The notes: generated by a model not told the origin, from the sequence alone. Counted from the first letter of the stretch, positions 12,301-23,578 are shown. The stretch is DNA of 64,000 nucleotides from Gonium pectorale (GCA_001584585.1 LSYV01000019.1:573199-637198); one strand, 5' to 3'. A program made the numbers and translations.

Positions 12301-15300
12301 GTTGGATACCTCAACGCCGCGGACCAGGCGGCCCCAGCCGTCAGCCGCCGCAGCGCCACCCTCCGCGCCTTCCTGCTCCGTAACGCGGTGCCGCTGACTG
12401 GGCAGACAGCAGCTGACGGCGCCACAGACGCCGCTGCTGCCGCTGCCAAGGCCGCCCTCGGCGATGCGGCTGCCGCCGCCGCCGGCGCTTCCCTGGCAGA
12501 TGCTCTGGGCCTCAGCCCCCAGCAGCGCGCGCTGCGGATCACCTCCATTCATACCCAAGCCGGCGCTGGTGTGGGCGCGGACGCCACCCCTCTTCTGGGG
12601 TCGGAGCGGGCGAGTGCCAAGCAACGGACTTCGTCCTCAACGGCGGAGGACGGTGGAGAGGACGGCTCTGGTCCCCTGCTGCTGGGTGAGGGGCTGCAGT
12701 CGCGCATGACGCAGCGCTGGTGGGGGACTATGCGGCACCGCATCCACGCGACAGCCCAGGCTTACCACGCGACGTCCGCTGACGGCGGCACGGGCACGGG
12801 CGCGGACGGCGGGCTGGGCGCCGGCGGGACACGGCGTGCCCGGGCGGCAGCGGAGGTGACAGCTGCGGGCGCGGCGGGCGCGGCGGGCACGGGCACCAGC
12901 TCGTCACCCTACCTCGGGCCCGACGTGGCGCCGCCCGTCATCTCGCTGTCGGAGCTGGACCGGGAGGTGGGTGGGTGGTCTGGAGGGGGAGGCAGGCTCC
13001 TCCTCTGATTGCGTCTGTCACACGAGGGCTTCCGTTGTCCCAGGGAGGGTGGGTGTGCGTAGGCACGCGAGGCGGGGATCGCCAGCGGGCTGCGGTCCAA
13101 CGAGTGTGGTTGGACTGGTTTGGCGCGCACGTGGCGTCACGTCGCGTCGAGGAGCGTCGAGGAGCCGCGTCGCCTTCACCCCGCCAGACGACAGCATGGA
13201 CGGCGAACGGTTTGTGGGGCACTCCCTTGCGCTTGTTGTGCATGCTGTACACCTATCTTGCGTCGTGGCCTGGCGGCCTCCCACGCACACCGTAAGAGTT
13301 GGCGGAAGCCCAATAGGCCGCCAGGACGTGCGTACACGCACGTTACATGCCCGTTATCGTGCACGATCAACTCCGCTCAAGCCGTGCTTCACTCTCGCCC
13401 GAGCCGCGCCATTCTCATCTTCCATGGGGCGTCCCCCCACACACGGTCTGCCGCATGCCACCCCTTCGACCGCACCCCTCCGAACCCATCCGCATGCGAG
13501 CTTCCGGCGTTTGCGGCGTGCGGGCCCCGCGGGGCGCCATCGGCCCCGTCCGCGCTTCCCGCACGCATACGGGCCCCCCCCCGTAACTGGACCACACCTG
13601 CCGCATCAACCGGATGGTGAAGGTCATCCTCTTCACCATCCATTCGGCCGACGAACAGGGCCTTCCGTTTCCCTTTCCACTTCCACGCCAGTCGCGTTTC
13701 TGCCTTTGCACGTGCAGTCATGTGACCAGACACGGCCCACCGTATGCGCACAGCATGGCCGCCAACTCAGGAGTGCGGTGCATAGCGGTACCTGCCATTA
13801 CGCGTCGCACTCCCACACCCGCTCACCGCCGCCCCGCCACCGCCCCCATCCGCGCAGACCAGCGGCGAGTTCCTGGCGGGCCGCCCTGATGACGCGCTGT
13901 TTTCCGCCGTGGAGCCCTTTCTGGGGCCCAGCTACGAGGGTGCGGGCCGCGGGCTGGCGGGCCTGTCGCGCGGCCTGTGGGCGGCGCTGGACGCTGTCAG
14001 CAGCGCACAGCAGGTGTGTACCGTTAGTTCCGTTGGTGAGCATGCGGAAGACACCTGTGCCACCGCTCCCTACGTATGTATGTGTACACTGTGCTTTGTG
14101 GCGGGTGATACGGGGCAGCAGCGCGTGCGTGAGGGCTGAGGAGTAGAGTCGGTGGGGGCTCTCGGGCAGCGCAAGACGCCCCTCCCAGCCCGCACAGCCA
14201 GGCACAGCCAGGCACAGCCAGGCACAGCCAGGCACAGCCCTGTCCGCAGCGGCACGCGTTACGCGGCCTCCGCTCCATGCACACATATCTCTTTGTTGCG
14301 TGCACACGCACGTACGGTTGCGCGTGTGCACTTGTGGTGTGCACAGATGCCGTACCCGTGTGCCCACCCGGATGTGTAACCCGTGTCGTACATGTATGTA
14401 AGGCAGCAATGTTACGGGGCGCGCATGTCCGTGCCGCGTGCCGCAGGTCCGAGGCTGGCTGGACCTGCTACTGGAGCTGATGCAGGCGGTGTCGGAGGAG
14501 CCCGCGGTGTGCGGCGCCGACGACCTCACCGCCACACTCAGCAAGACACAGGTGGGTGAGGCCAGGGACTGCCAGGTAAAGAGGTGCCCGCTTGATCCAA
14601 ACGAGCAATCCAACGAGAACTGTAGCCGATTGTCAACATCACGCTGCCAACTATGCGCAAATCCACTACCCGCAACCCGCCGTGACCCGCTCCTTGGACT
14701 CCCGTTCACGCAGGACCACGGCGTGATGGTGGCCGCGCCTGATAGCATCCTCTGTACAAACTACACGCCCGCACACCCCACGCCCCTCGCACCCCACGCC
14801 CCTCGTACCCCGCGCCCCTAGCCCCCCGCCCGCCACCCCTGACGCACGCAGGACCAGCCCGGTCAGTGGGCGGCGGCCGCCACCCTGCGCGGCCGCGGTG
14901 GTGGCTCCCTGCTGCAGCTCTACCGCTCCATGCTTCAGAGCCACCTGCTGCGGCAGATGAGGAGGTACTGCACGCGGCTGGGAGTGGGGCTGTGGCGGGG
15001 TGTGGGGCATGGATGAGGCGGGCAGCTTGGGAGTTGGCGTGTGCGGCACGCGTGGCTTGACCCGTGTGCTACACCGCTCGCGCACTGCCGGCACTTGACA
15101 CATGCATACAGACATGGTGGCAACCGGTATGGCCGGGACCCGAACGTTTCCACGCGGACTGAATTGAAGTCCCACAGCCCGAAATCCCAAGCCCCCAACT
15201 CCACACCATTTCTACCAATGGCGGGCGGGCGTTGTGGCATGTGTGCTGCCCCCGCACCCCCGCTTGCTCCCTGCAGGCTGGCGCTGCAGGTGGAGATGGC

Positions 15301-18300
15301 GAGCGGGCAGCCCTCGCGGCTGGCTGCGGAGCTGGTACGGCTGGCAGCTAACATCTCTGCCACCCCCGTCAGCGAGCCCGTGGCGGCGCGGCTGCAGCAG
15401 GTACGGTGCGAGGGCAGCAGGAAACGGCGGCGAACGACCCCACAGCGTACCGGGGCGCTCGCGTCTGAAATTGAGGACGTCAGAGTGGCCATGTGCAAGC
15501 ACATGGTCACATATTCGTACTGCCGTACGCAGGTGTATGACGCCATCAAGGGCTCTGAGCTGCAGGCCGTGCCCGACAGCTCGAGCACCGCAGCTACCAC
15601 CGCCGCTGGCGGCAGCAGCAGCCCCGCCCCTGCATCCTTCGGCTCCAACGTCGCCGTGTCCTCCGACCGCAAGTCCGGCACCGTGTACTTCACCCTCACG
15701 GCGCGGACGCACGCGGGCGTGATGCGCAACCTCTCGCAGGGCCTGGTGGCGGCGGTGCAGGTCAGGCGTCAGAAAACACGACGCCATGCCTCGACAGCAT
15801 GCATGCAGATCGACTGCCACATGCGTCACGACCGTGCATTGGCCGGATGTTGCTTTGCTACTTGCCTAGCACCAGTCACAGGGAACGGAGAGCGAGCGTG
15901 CACGCGTGCAAGCAATCACCGCATGACCAGCGGGGCGCATGGAACGCGTAGGCAAGCGCGTAGGAGTGCATAACCAGGGCGTCCGGTGGGTGCTGCAGGT
16001 GCTGCCCGGCGTGCCCAATCCGGGCCGAGTTGCTCATCGCCACTCCACGCAGCACTCGCCGCCTCACCCGCCCCGCCTGCAGGTGCCGCTGCCGCGCCAG
16101 ACGCGCTACTTCGACGTCCGCCTGAAGAGCGTGGAGCTGCGGGTGCTCGCGGACGCCGCTCGCAGCATCACCGTGCAGCACCGCTCCGCGGAGGTCAGCT
16201 CGGTTCCATGTCCCGAGGGTCGGGGTAGGGGGTGGAGGTTACCGGTACGCCTCCCGAGTCGACTGCGCAGCTGCTGCAGCCGGGCATGCGAGGGCTGAGT
16301 GGGTGGGTAGGCAGCACCCGTCCTTCAAACTTGCTTCCGTGCTCTGTACCCCACCATCGGCGGTGCAGCACGTCGCGGGCGGCACCACGCCTGATGGCGA
16401 GCAGCCTCCCTTTTTCCAGGGGGGGGGGGTTTCGGACCCCCTGGAAAAAGGTCAACCGGCTGTCATGCTGCTAGACAACAGAGAGGCTCCGAGACACGAA
16501 CGCCGCCTCGCCGCCTTGCCGCGTTGCCACCTCTCCTCGCAGGCTGCGGCCGCCAACCACGCACTCCTGGACGGCCGGGGGACGGACATGCTGCGATCGT
16601 GCGCCGCGGCGCTCAGCCTGCCCTCACAGGACGCACACGTGGGGGCCGTCGTCAAGGTACGGTGCCGCGCCACGTGCGATGTGCCTGCGCGTGACCGGGC
16701 TGGGCTTGCTCCCATCTGCCCCACGCACATTCTTTCGGAGGGGCGAACCGCAAGGATGAACACCTGCGCAGGCGGGTACTGTCCATCCCACACCTCAACT
16801 CCCTACCTAGCTACCTCCGCTCCCTGCCTTCCGCCGTGACGCCGCACTGGGTGCTTCCGTGTATCACTGTACTTCCGTATTCCCGTACGCACCAGGGACC
16901 CATCTCCCTCTTCTACCCAGACCCCGTGGCGGCGCTGGCCGGGCGAGCCGTATCGTACACCCACTCGGCGCCCGCCGCCTTCTGCAACGTGTTCTGCCCC
17001 GCGTCCCCCAGCTCCACCGCCTCCTATTCCGCGGCCGACGGTGAGCATACGGTACATCGGGCTGATACGCATACATGTTTTCTTGACTGATCCCAGATGG
17101 TGGCGCGGAGAGGTGAGGCTCCCGCACGCACACTGGAGTCACTGGTCCGCAAGTTGGGAGGACAGCCTATCAACTCCTCGAAGGTTCAGCTTAGCTAGTG
17201 GCTCAGCAGGGGTTTTCGCTTTTCAGAGTAGGGCTTCTGCCACGCCATGCCTTGCACCCCCGCCCGTGCCGCATCCTGTAGCCCTCACTCCGCCACATGC
17301 GCACTTCAGACTCCCACCAAATCCGTCGTTGTCGGCACGAGGCCCATGAGGCCCCCTCCCAACTGAGCGTGTTGGCAAGCTGACCCTACCGCGCCCGCAG
17401 GCTCCGTGACGGCTGGTGCCGGCGCCGGCGCATCGCAGTACAGCCCGTACGGCAGCTGGCTCCTCCAGTACAGGCCGCACGCGGGGCAAGCGGGTTTTGT
17501 GTCTTCCGGCGCCAAACCCGACTGCTTGACGGCGCAGTGCACCTTCCACCCCGTGGAGGCGCTGCAGCTGGCGTTCGGTGTGACGTACCGCGAGATCACG
17601 GACGAAGCGTTCGTGGGGCCGCAGGTGCGTTGGGGGGACGGGTTAGGGGGGAGGAGGATGGGATGCGACGGACAGCGGCTGGAAAGCGCGGCATGGCGGC
17701 GGTCTGTCTGCTGACGATGACGATACGCCAGCTGAGGAAGCATGTACCCGCCCGCGCTACTGGAAAGGTCGCGCCTTCGGGCGTGTATGACCGTAGAGGC
17801 GGGCTCCCTCTTTCTCTTCAGATTTCTCTCTTTTCACGACATTTAGCGCAATGAATGGCACGCAACGTCGTCACACGATCTTCCGCATTGGCAAGCGGCT
17901 GCCGCCGACGCTGCAATCGGTGCCACCACCCCTGCCGCCACGGGCCCCCCACATCCCGCACCTGCCCCACATCCTGCAGGCCTCGGCCTTCTTCGGGAGC
18001 CCCGCCGGCGATGAGGCCGCCGCAGAGGCCGCCGGCCTGTCGCCCACCTCACCACCCGGCGCCGACCCCTTCCTGCCCACCTCCTCGCTGCCGGCACCAA
18101 CCGGCGGCGGCGGCCCGTCCTCTGAGCGCTCGCCGCTGGCGGACCTGTGCGTCTACCGCAGCCGCGACAACTCTATGCGGCCGCTGACGGCCCTGAACGG
18201 CTCCTACTCCACCGCCACGCCGCTCGCGAAGCAGGCACGCGCCGACCCGAAGGGCGCATACGCGTCCTTTGCCGCCGCCCAGGTCTCCAATCCGGAGCGC

Positions 18301-21284
18301 CAGGTAGGTGCGAGCGCGTGGCTTGGCATACTGTGTGCTAGGAGGAAGGGCGCACGCTAGTCTGCATGCACTTACGTGCGCCATTTGATTGTTGTGCTAA
18401 GCTAGGCCCCAACGCGCGTGGCTTGGCCTACTGTGTGCGAAGGGAAGACACATTTGTAAGCATGCACTTACGCGCGACGTTAATTTGTTGTGCTAAGCTA
18501 GGCCCCAGCAGCCGCTGTGTGTCGCGCCTGGGCTGCGTCAGACCCGGCGCCGGACCGGCGCTAGTAGCCGACGCAAGTTCCCACGCTGTCCTCTGTTCGC
18601 TGCATCCCTCTTTGAATGATTGCACGCTTTGGGAGCCCATCACGCCTCACGGATGCGTCCACCCTCACTCGCCCGCTCGCCCCGCCCCCCCGTCGCCCCG
18701 CCCACCCTCCATACCCACAGGTGAACCTCAGCCTCAGCCTGACGCTGTCGGGCCTGCGCGGCGCCGACCTGCGCGGCCCGGCCGACGCGTCGGGTCGCTT
18801 CTCCTTCAACACCAGCACCGCCAGCAGCGTGCTGGCGGGCCTGCGGGCAATCATGTTCCAGGGGCCCGCGGGGGTGGGACAGGTACGGCCTACAGGCACA
18901 TACTCGAGCCAGGCTGCAGGGAGCAGGGAATTTTGTACATAGGGCCCGCTGCTGTACGCGGACGCGCCTTCCACTGTCGCAAGAGCATGCACGCTGTGCG
19001 CGACCCGGTCCTGGGAGTTTGAGGTCCGCGTGAGCGTGGAGTGTGGCCTGGGAGGTTGTTGGGCCTGAATCCAACCCTGCTCCAGTCCGGCTGGGCATAG
19101 AGCGTTGGAGCCAGGGCAGCCAGCACGCTGTATTAGCCACAAGTGTCTGGCAGGGCCGCCCGGTTGCAATCGACTGCACTCGGCGGCGGCGACTGCCCTG
19201 TCGCCCACAGTACCAGTCCTCAAGCGAAGCCGTGCTCCTATCCGGCATGCATGGCTTCAACGAACGGCCTCAACGGGTGGCTCCCGGCTCCTAATCCCCA
19301 CACACACACACCCTTCGTACACCCGCAGCTGGTCATAAGCGGCCTCACGGAGATTGCGCCCGCACGGAGGCAGCAGCGGCGGAGCAGCCTCAGCCTCCTG
19401 CACACCTGGGGTGCCGGCGCTGCGGAGCGTGAGGGCCAGCGGGGACGTTTTGACGTGGTCAGACAGGGCGCACGAGGCGAGCCACATGTGGCAGCAGATT
19501 TGATTGACGCCGAGCCGCGTGTTGAGGCCCTGTTCCATGTCGTGCACAGGGGCGAACCATGGGTCGCCGCCGCCACCACCACCGCCGCCACCGCTGCTGT
19601 TGATGACGCCCCCTTGACAAATGTGCAGCAGCGACAGCCGGGTGGCCGCAGCAGCAGCGGCGGGGCGACGGATGTGGCAACGGCAGCGGCGTGGCGGCGG
19701 ATGGCGCTCTACGGCGGCGATGCTCAACTCGGTGGCCCCGACGACGAGCACACGATGATTGGCGAAATCTCCGGGGGCGCAGGGTCTTCGGGTGCAAAGG
19801 GAGCAGGCGAGAACACCGAGTGGTCGCTGACGCCAGCGCCCGGCGCCGTGGGCGGGGCTGCGACTGGCCCCGCCCGCGTGGTGATTCGGCGGCGGCGGCG
19901 CGGGCTGGCGGAGGCGCTGGCCAGCGGCGGTGGCGTGACGCTGACTGTGACGGCCACGGGCCTGGACCCTATCGCTGCAAACCAGGCGTCTGGGCTCTTC
20001 AACAATGGCGACCGCGTCAATAGTGAGTATGCGGGACGACGTCTTTGGACAACACAGGTTCCTTTGATGTTCGGAGCATTTATGGTGGGAGGGTGAGGGG
20101 ATGCTGGACGAAGATGATGACCTTCGGGCTCCGCCGCAAGGCGCAAGATGAGACGCCTCCCCATACCCCGCGAGCGCGGGCTTAACCTGTAGCGACCAAG
20201 GCCCGGGATGCCTCGCGTGCCAGCCTTCCAGGCGAGCTTCTACTCCACAGGCGGCAGCCCAGACCGAGCCTCCTCAGTTGTCCTGTTCGGGCTGCCTTCA
20301 CTCTGAGCCCGATGCGTCCTTGGCCCTGCCCCGTGCGCGCATCCATCCGCAGCGCCGCCCATGGTTGTGCGGCACTGCGGCTCCGTTAGTTATGACGGGC
20401 GTCGTGTCGGAATCCGGGCGCCCTATCTCGTTACGGCCACCAGACTGCTCTGGGCGACCGCAAACACGGAAGCCGAATTTTGTGCTGCGTCCGTCACAAC
20501 AAGCACAGCGTTCTTGCAGCATGCATGCATGTTGCCAAGGACTACAGTAATGTGTAGAATGGTGCGTAGGTGCCCTCTACCATGCTTGATCAAGTTCAAC
20601 TCCTCCCGATGCACGGTGCACTGCCTTGGCACTAAAGCGGGGCTGCCGCGCTGTCCCGACCCTTCCCCACAACGCAGCCGCCATCGAGACGGCGCTGCAG
20701 GCCAGGGGCATCACGGTGGTTGCCGGGGTCACATCGGTGTCGGCCGGGGCTGGGGCTGGCGCGGGCCCCGCCGCTGGCCCCGCCGCTGGCCCCGCCGCGG
20801 CGCCGCCGCCTCCCCCCGCCGTGGGCGGCCGCAAGGGCTCCAACGCCGGCGCCATAGCCGGCGGCGTGGGCGGAGGCCTAGGTACGTCCAGGGCCGCTGC
20901 CAGTACCTCTGGACGAACGACCTACCGCCACCTTCATCCAGCGCCCGCATGGCATTGTGCCTTCCTCTTTCCATCACTACGCACTGGTTGTCTCGCGCAT
21001 CACGAGATTCACGGACTGTGCATCTGCCCTGTTCCGCGCGCCAGGCATTCCACGCGCGCCTCCTGCTGTCGGACACGTACAAGTGTGCATGTCACTCACT
21101 CGCTTGCACCCCCCTGCCCGCAGCTGCCGCCGGGCTCATCGCAGCCGTCGTCGCCGTCCTTGTCATTCGGCGCAGGCGGCGCAGCGGTCGCGTCGTGCAG
21201 GAGGCTGCCTCCTCCGCCCACCCGGTAATAGTGGTTAAACCCGCGGCTGCTGCGGCCGTGCCCCCTGCTGCTGCGGCGCAGTGA
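330..21284 (+). CDS. giant multi-domain single-pass surface protein (5'-partial, at least 33 exons)
   Basis: I do not recognise this as a named family. Exons: 330-440, 831-974, 1735-1855, 2409-2492, 2699-2917, 3351-3618, 4010-4100, 4541-4728, 4964-5108, 5696-5833, 6573-7227, 7441-7918, 8749-8788, 9180-9291, 9621-9682, 10093-10157, 10372-10473, 10716-12013, 12301-12966, 13858-14013, 14447-14551, 14852-14964, 15277-15400, 15533-15760, 16083-16193, 16543-16656, 16896-17040, 17401-17624, 17980-18303, 18721-18882, 19329-20022, 20678-20881, 21124-21284. All junctions are GT..AG with matching phase, giving 2,616 residues to a TGA. The first exon starts in phase 2, so the start lies upstream. Order of parts: helical N-part, two EF-hands, SP-rich rod, Ala/Val amphipathic block, Asp/Tyr-rich block, two long Ala/Gly-rich exons, beta-type modules, one TM helix followed by an Arg-rich stop-transfer and a short Ala/Pro tail. 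Likely an extracellular-matrix or plasma-membrane glycoprotein (inference). Least certain: donor at 975, acceptor at 3351, and possible missed exons in the longest introns. Confidence 0.7.
4541..5833 (+). other. EF-hand pair in the giant surface protein
   Basis: Exon 4541-4728 encodes a canonical 12-residue calcium loop, DTDGDGLVSVDE, with Asp at positions 1, 3 and 5, Ser at 9 and Glu at 12. Exon 5696-5833 encodes a second loop, DADADGRVSQAD, with Asp instead of Glu at position 12. The exon between them (4964-5108) is helical and lacks a clear loop. A pair of EF-hands in one chain suggests calcium-dependent folding or adhesion. Confidence 0.8.
6751..6987 (+). other. Ser-Pro-rich hydroxyproline-rod segment of the giant protein
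   Basis: In the exon frame this stretch reads as repeated SPSP, PPSP and PPSPKPPS units, the typical composition of volvocine hydroxyproline-rich cell-wall and matrix glycoproteins. The frame is fixed by the phase-2 acceptor at 6573 and the open run to the donor at 7228. An alternative frame is also Pro/Ala-rich but does not connect in phase to both neighbours. Confidence 0.7.
7441..7918 (+). other. Ala/Val-rich amphipathic block of the giant protein
   Basis: One 478-nt exon encodes about 160 residues. The first half is rich in Ala, Val and Gly with regularly spaced Lys/Arg/Asp (for example VGDVIGFVGKTVAVAVDVMT), then a Trp-containing segment and a Gly-rich tail. The pattern fits amphipathic or weakly membrane-seeking helices rather than a clean transmembrane helix. 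No known domain recognised. Confidence 0.5.
8078..8102. repeat. GCAT simple repeat (intronic)
   Basis: CATG/GCAT units in tandem inside the intron 7919-8748 of the giant gene. Confidence 0.8.
8328..8456. repeat. TG-rich microsatellite (intronic)
   Basis: An interrupted run of TG/TGTGCG units, inside the same 830-nt intron of the giant gene (7919-8748). Confidence 0.85.
9180..10473 (+). other. four mini-exons encoding an Asp/Tyr-rich acidic block
   Basis: Exons 9180-9291, 9621-9682, 10093-10157 and 10372-10473 (62-112 nt each) encode about 114 residues dominated by Asp, Tyr, Gly and Ser, with runs such as DYDYDYDYEDFF and YSGDYDYDYSY. The acidity continues into the next exon (EEKEDDTDD). Phases are 2-0, 0-2, 2-1 and 1-1, so the exons join only in this order. 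Possible roles (inference): calcium or metal binding, Tyr cross-linking, or Tyr sulfation in an extracellular protein. Confidence 0.7.
14192..14239. repeat. 10-bp minisatellite (intronic)
   Basis: About 4.5 tandem copies of GCACAGCCAG in the intron 14014-14446 of the giant gene. Confidence 0.9.
16409..16451. repeat. 15-bp perfect inverted repeat (intronic hairpin)
   Basis: Arms 16409-16423 and 16437-16451 are exact reverse complements around a 13-nt G/T-rich loop, inside intron 16194-16542. The left arm contains a TTTTTCCAG string that resembles a 3' splice site. Confidence 0.85.
17745..17835 (-). repeat. dispersed repeat family 1, copy in intron
   Basis: Shares with the copies near 22,260, 39,200 and 55,740 the run CGCCCGC..CTAxTGGAAA, then the CGCCTTCGGGCG hairpin, then the GTAGAGGCGGGCTCCCTCTTTCT box. 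It lies in the intron 17625-17979 of the giant gene. Confidence 0.8.
18314..18507. repeat. about 100-bp tandem duplication (intronic)
   Basis: Two diverged copies (18314-18411 and 18414-18507) share GCGTGGCTTGGC, CATGCACTTACG and TTGTGCTAAGCTAGGCCCCA at a 100-nt offset, within intron 18304-18720. Confidence 0.85.
18721..21284 (+). other. membrane-proximal modules, TM helix and short tail of the giant protein
   Basis: Exon 18721-18882 encodes VNLSLSLTLSGL followed by an Asn/Ser-rich loop and a helix, continuing as LVISGLTEI in the next exon. The end of exon 19329-20022 (VTLTVTATGLDPI) together with exon 20678-20881 (TAIETALQARGITVV) has the same beta-helix-beta layout, so these are probably two copies of one module. 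A long Ala/Gly-rich insertion separates them. Exon 20678-20881 ends in a Gly-rich linker. Exon 21124-21284 supplies the TM helix (AAGLIAAVVAVLVI), RRRRR and a tail of about 35 residues. Confidence 0.65.
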
Positions 21285-21411
21285 CACCGCATGCAGTACG
21301 TATGCGCCCATTTTCAACAACGTGCAATAGCCGGGTTCCTCTTCTGTTCTCGAGTCGGGTTGCCCTCCAAATACTGTAGGAATTCACGCGCACATTCAAG
21401 CACGGCGACCA

Positions 21412-21416
21412 TGTAA
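21412..21416 (+). terminator. candidate poly(A) signal TGTAA of the giant gene
   Basis: TGTAA lies 128 nt downstream of the TGA at 21282-21284. TGTAA is the usual poly(A) signal in volvocine algae. Confidence 0.4.
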
Positions 21417-21438
21417 CGGCTGATTGCGAAAAGTAGAG

Positions 21439-21543
21439 AACCAGAAACGGGGAAGGCAGCCTCTACAGACATACACACCCGAGGGTGTGATGTTTCCAGC
21501 AGGGCGCCGAGTACAGGGCATGGCGGGCGAGGTATACGAGCAG
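21439..21543 (+). repeat. dispersed repeat family 1, variant-2 copy
   Basis: A 105-bp block from AACCAGAAACGGGG to GGTATACGAGCAG. By eye it differs at only two positions from the reverse complement of 60475-60579. It contains the CTCTACAGACATACAC box and a CACACC-CGAG-GGTGTG stem-loop. Confidence 0.9.
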
Positions 21544-22246
21544 ATTGCGGTCATGCCAGCTTCGTTGCGTGGCCCATGGGTCCTGCCTTGCTTGACGGGT
21601 CCAAACCAAGCAATAAACATCAGGTCGGTGTGTGGCATCCGCCTGTTCAATGTGTGCATTGTCACGTGACAACGGTTCGGATATGTATCACCCGCTTGAC
21701 CCTGCGATAGGTACGGTAACACGTTGCGACAGATGTACGGTTACGGGTTATCCCTGGATGATGCCTTCAACGAGCTACTCTTACGCCGTACGCGTCCGCG
21801 ATTGTCCGCGGCTACTGTTAAGGATGTATGGGAGGCACCCCATGGTGTCGCCCTTACCCAATCAACCTGAGGCCTATCTAGCTAGGAAGGTCGGCTAATT
21901 TTTGGGTATGCTGGCCTACGTTTTTAAACAGCGTTTATCCTGCGTTGAGGTATCGGTTGCTCGCTCGGCGAATCTATTTATCTATCCGCATGGCGGTCGC
22001 CCACCGCTTGGTCCACGTCGCTCGGGCCCGGTTTGTTGTACTGCGCGGCGGCATGACCGTGGGCATGACCGTCTTTTTAAGTTTTTTGAATCTGCATACG
22101 GCGAGGCTTGACCGACGAAGTACACCATGCGTGTCGTGTATGGTGGTAGGCTGGTAGCGAGCTGGCGGCTAGAGTTAATGAACTGGCTGCGTAGAGGTTG
22201 CCTTCCCTGATTCCTTTTTTGGCGGCTTACCACATAACGTTAAAGG

Positions 22247-22352
22247 CTTTGCACCCGCCTGTACCCGCCCGCCCTATTGGAAACGTCACGCCTTCGGGCG
22301 TGTATAGCCGTAGAGGCGGGCTCCCTCTTTCTGTGCAGGTTTCTCGTTTTCT
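22247..22352 (-). repeat. dispersed repeat family 1 copy
   Basis: Contains GTACCCGCCCGCCCTATTGGAAA, then a perfect CACGCC-TTCG-GGCGTG hairpin (in the + strand reading), then GTAGAGGCGGGCTCCCTCTTTCT. Same order as the copies near 17,780 and, inverted, near 39,230. Confidence 0.85.
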
Positions 22353-22849
22353 TGCACGTACCGCCGATGGCCTTGCATCTACAGGAAGTCCCTGAGCCCC
22401 ACCCGTCCTCCTTGTTTCCGCTTTCATCTTTATATCTCACTCAATTTTTGAATTCCACCCTCTGGCTCCACGTCGCAGTGAGTCTTTGGGGGAAGCCTAC
22501 GCGCGCACTGCCGCCGTACGTGCGGGACTGTGCCGGCGCATTGTTGTTGTACTACGCAGCTAGGAGCTTTGTAAGCCATGGCTCTTACCAGTGAGGAGAC
22601 ATCTTGTTGTTCTGTGCTGCATGTATCTTTGTTCACTCCATTCGCTTGCGCGAAGTGCAGGGGGGCGTCGTTTGGCGGCAGAGCCGTTCATGGGACATGC
22701 ATACGCGCACGGTGCCAGCCAGACATGGCGGCTCTGTGTCCACGTACGCCTGTTGCAGGATTGACTGCCCCGGTCGTCGCATGAGACGCAGCGAGGCCCT
22801 GGCTCTACAAGAAGGGCGACGGAGGAGCACGCGCGCGCGTTCCCTGGAT

Positions 22850-22979
22850 TTATAGATTACGGATTACAGGCTCCCCAGAGAGGAGTTGCAGGCTACACGA
22901 GCCGATTGGCTCCCTACCCGCCATAGCGGAGGGGGTAAAACGCCCTAAGGAGTTCTGATAAGCCTAAGGGCCCAGAACC
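22850..22979 (-). repeat. dispersed repeat family 2 copy
   Basis: Reverse complement matches 30478-30598: shared GTTCTGGGCC, GCTATGGCGGGT, GGGAGCCAATCGGCTCGTG and CCTCTCTGGGGAGCCTGT in the same order and spacing, with scattered substitutions. Confidence 0.85.
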
Positions 22980-23578
22980 TGAAAAGACAAGCGCAACTTA
23001 GATTGCGTAGATTGTGAACTGAGGCAAGGAATGCACCGACCTTGTAAGGGTCAATGTCAGTCCAAAATTTATGGCGCATGGAGAGCACCCACGCCTGGGG
23101 CTGTGCTAGCACGTATGGCGGCCGTGACCGGCACACGCAGGGCAGCGGCATCTGGTTTCGCACACTGAGAAAATACGTTCAGTTTCATTTTTACTCGCAC
23201 CGCAAGAGGCACGATAGAAACGTCGCACCATTACATTCGTGGAATGTGCTAAGCAGCGCACGACTCCCCCCATCACGGTCGAATCCCCACCACCTTCCAG
23301 GATGAGTCGCACCCGGAGTGCAATCCAAATACCAACCCCGTCGCTTTCATGTAACACCCCCAGAACTGAAACGCCGCCTTCCCCCATGACATTTCTCCGG
23401 TACCCAGGCGTGTGGGCCGCCCAGCAAGGCTAACTCCAGCTCGCCTGACTCGCTCCCTCCGGCCCTTCAGCGCTCCGGCCTAATGTTTTGATTTACTCCA
23501 TACTTCCTATGGCGGCTACTGCCGCTGCCCTCCTCCTCCCTCACGCGTGAGCTGCTGCCCGCGCCCACCAGCGTAGCC

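Noticed and set aside
12971..14146. 391-codon + strand open frame
   Set aside because: It crosses the 891-nt intron 12967-13857 of the giant gene in a frame that does not connect to the neighbouring exons.
20254..20303. possible extra exon ending in TGA (GGSPDRASSVVLFGLP) before the TM exons
   Set aside because: It would end the giant protein without a TM helix. The junction 20022 to 20678 is in phase and gives a continuous module, so I treat this stretch as intron.
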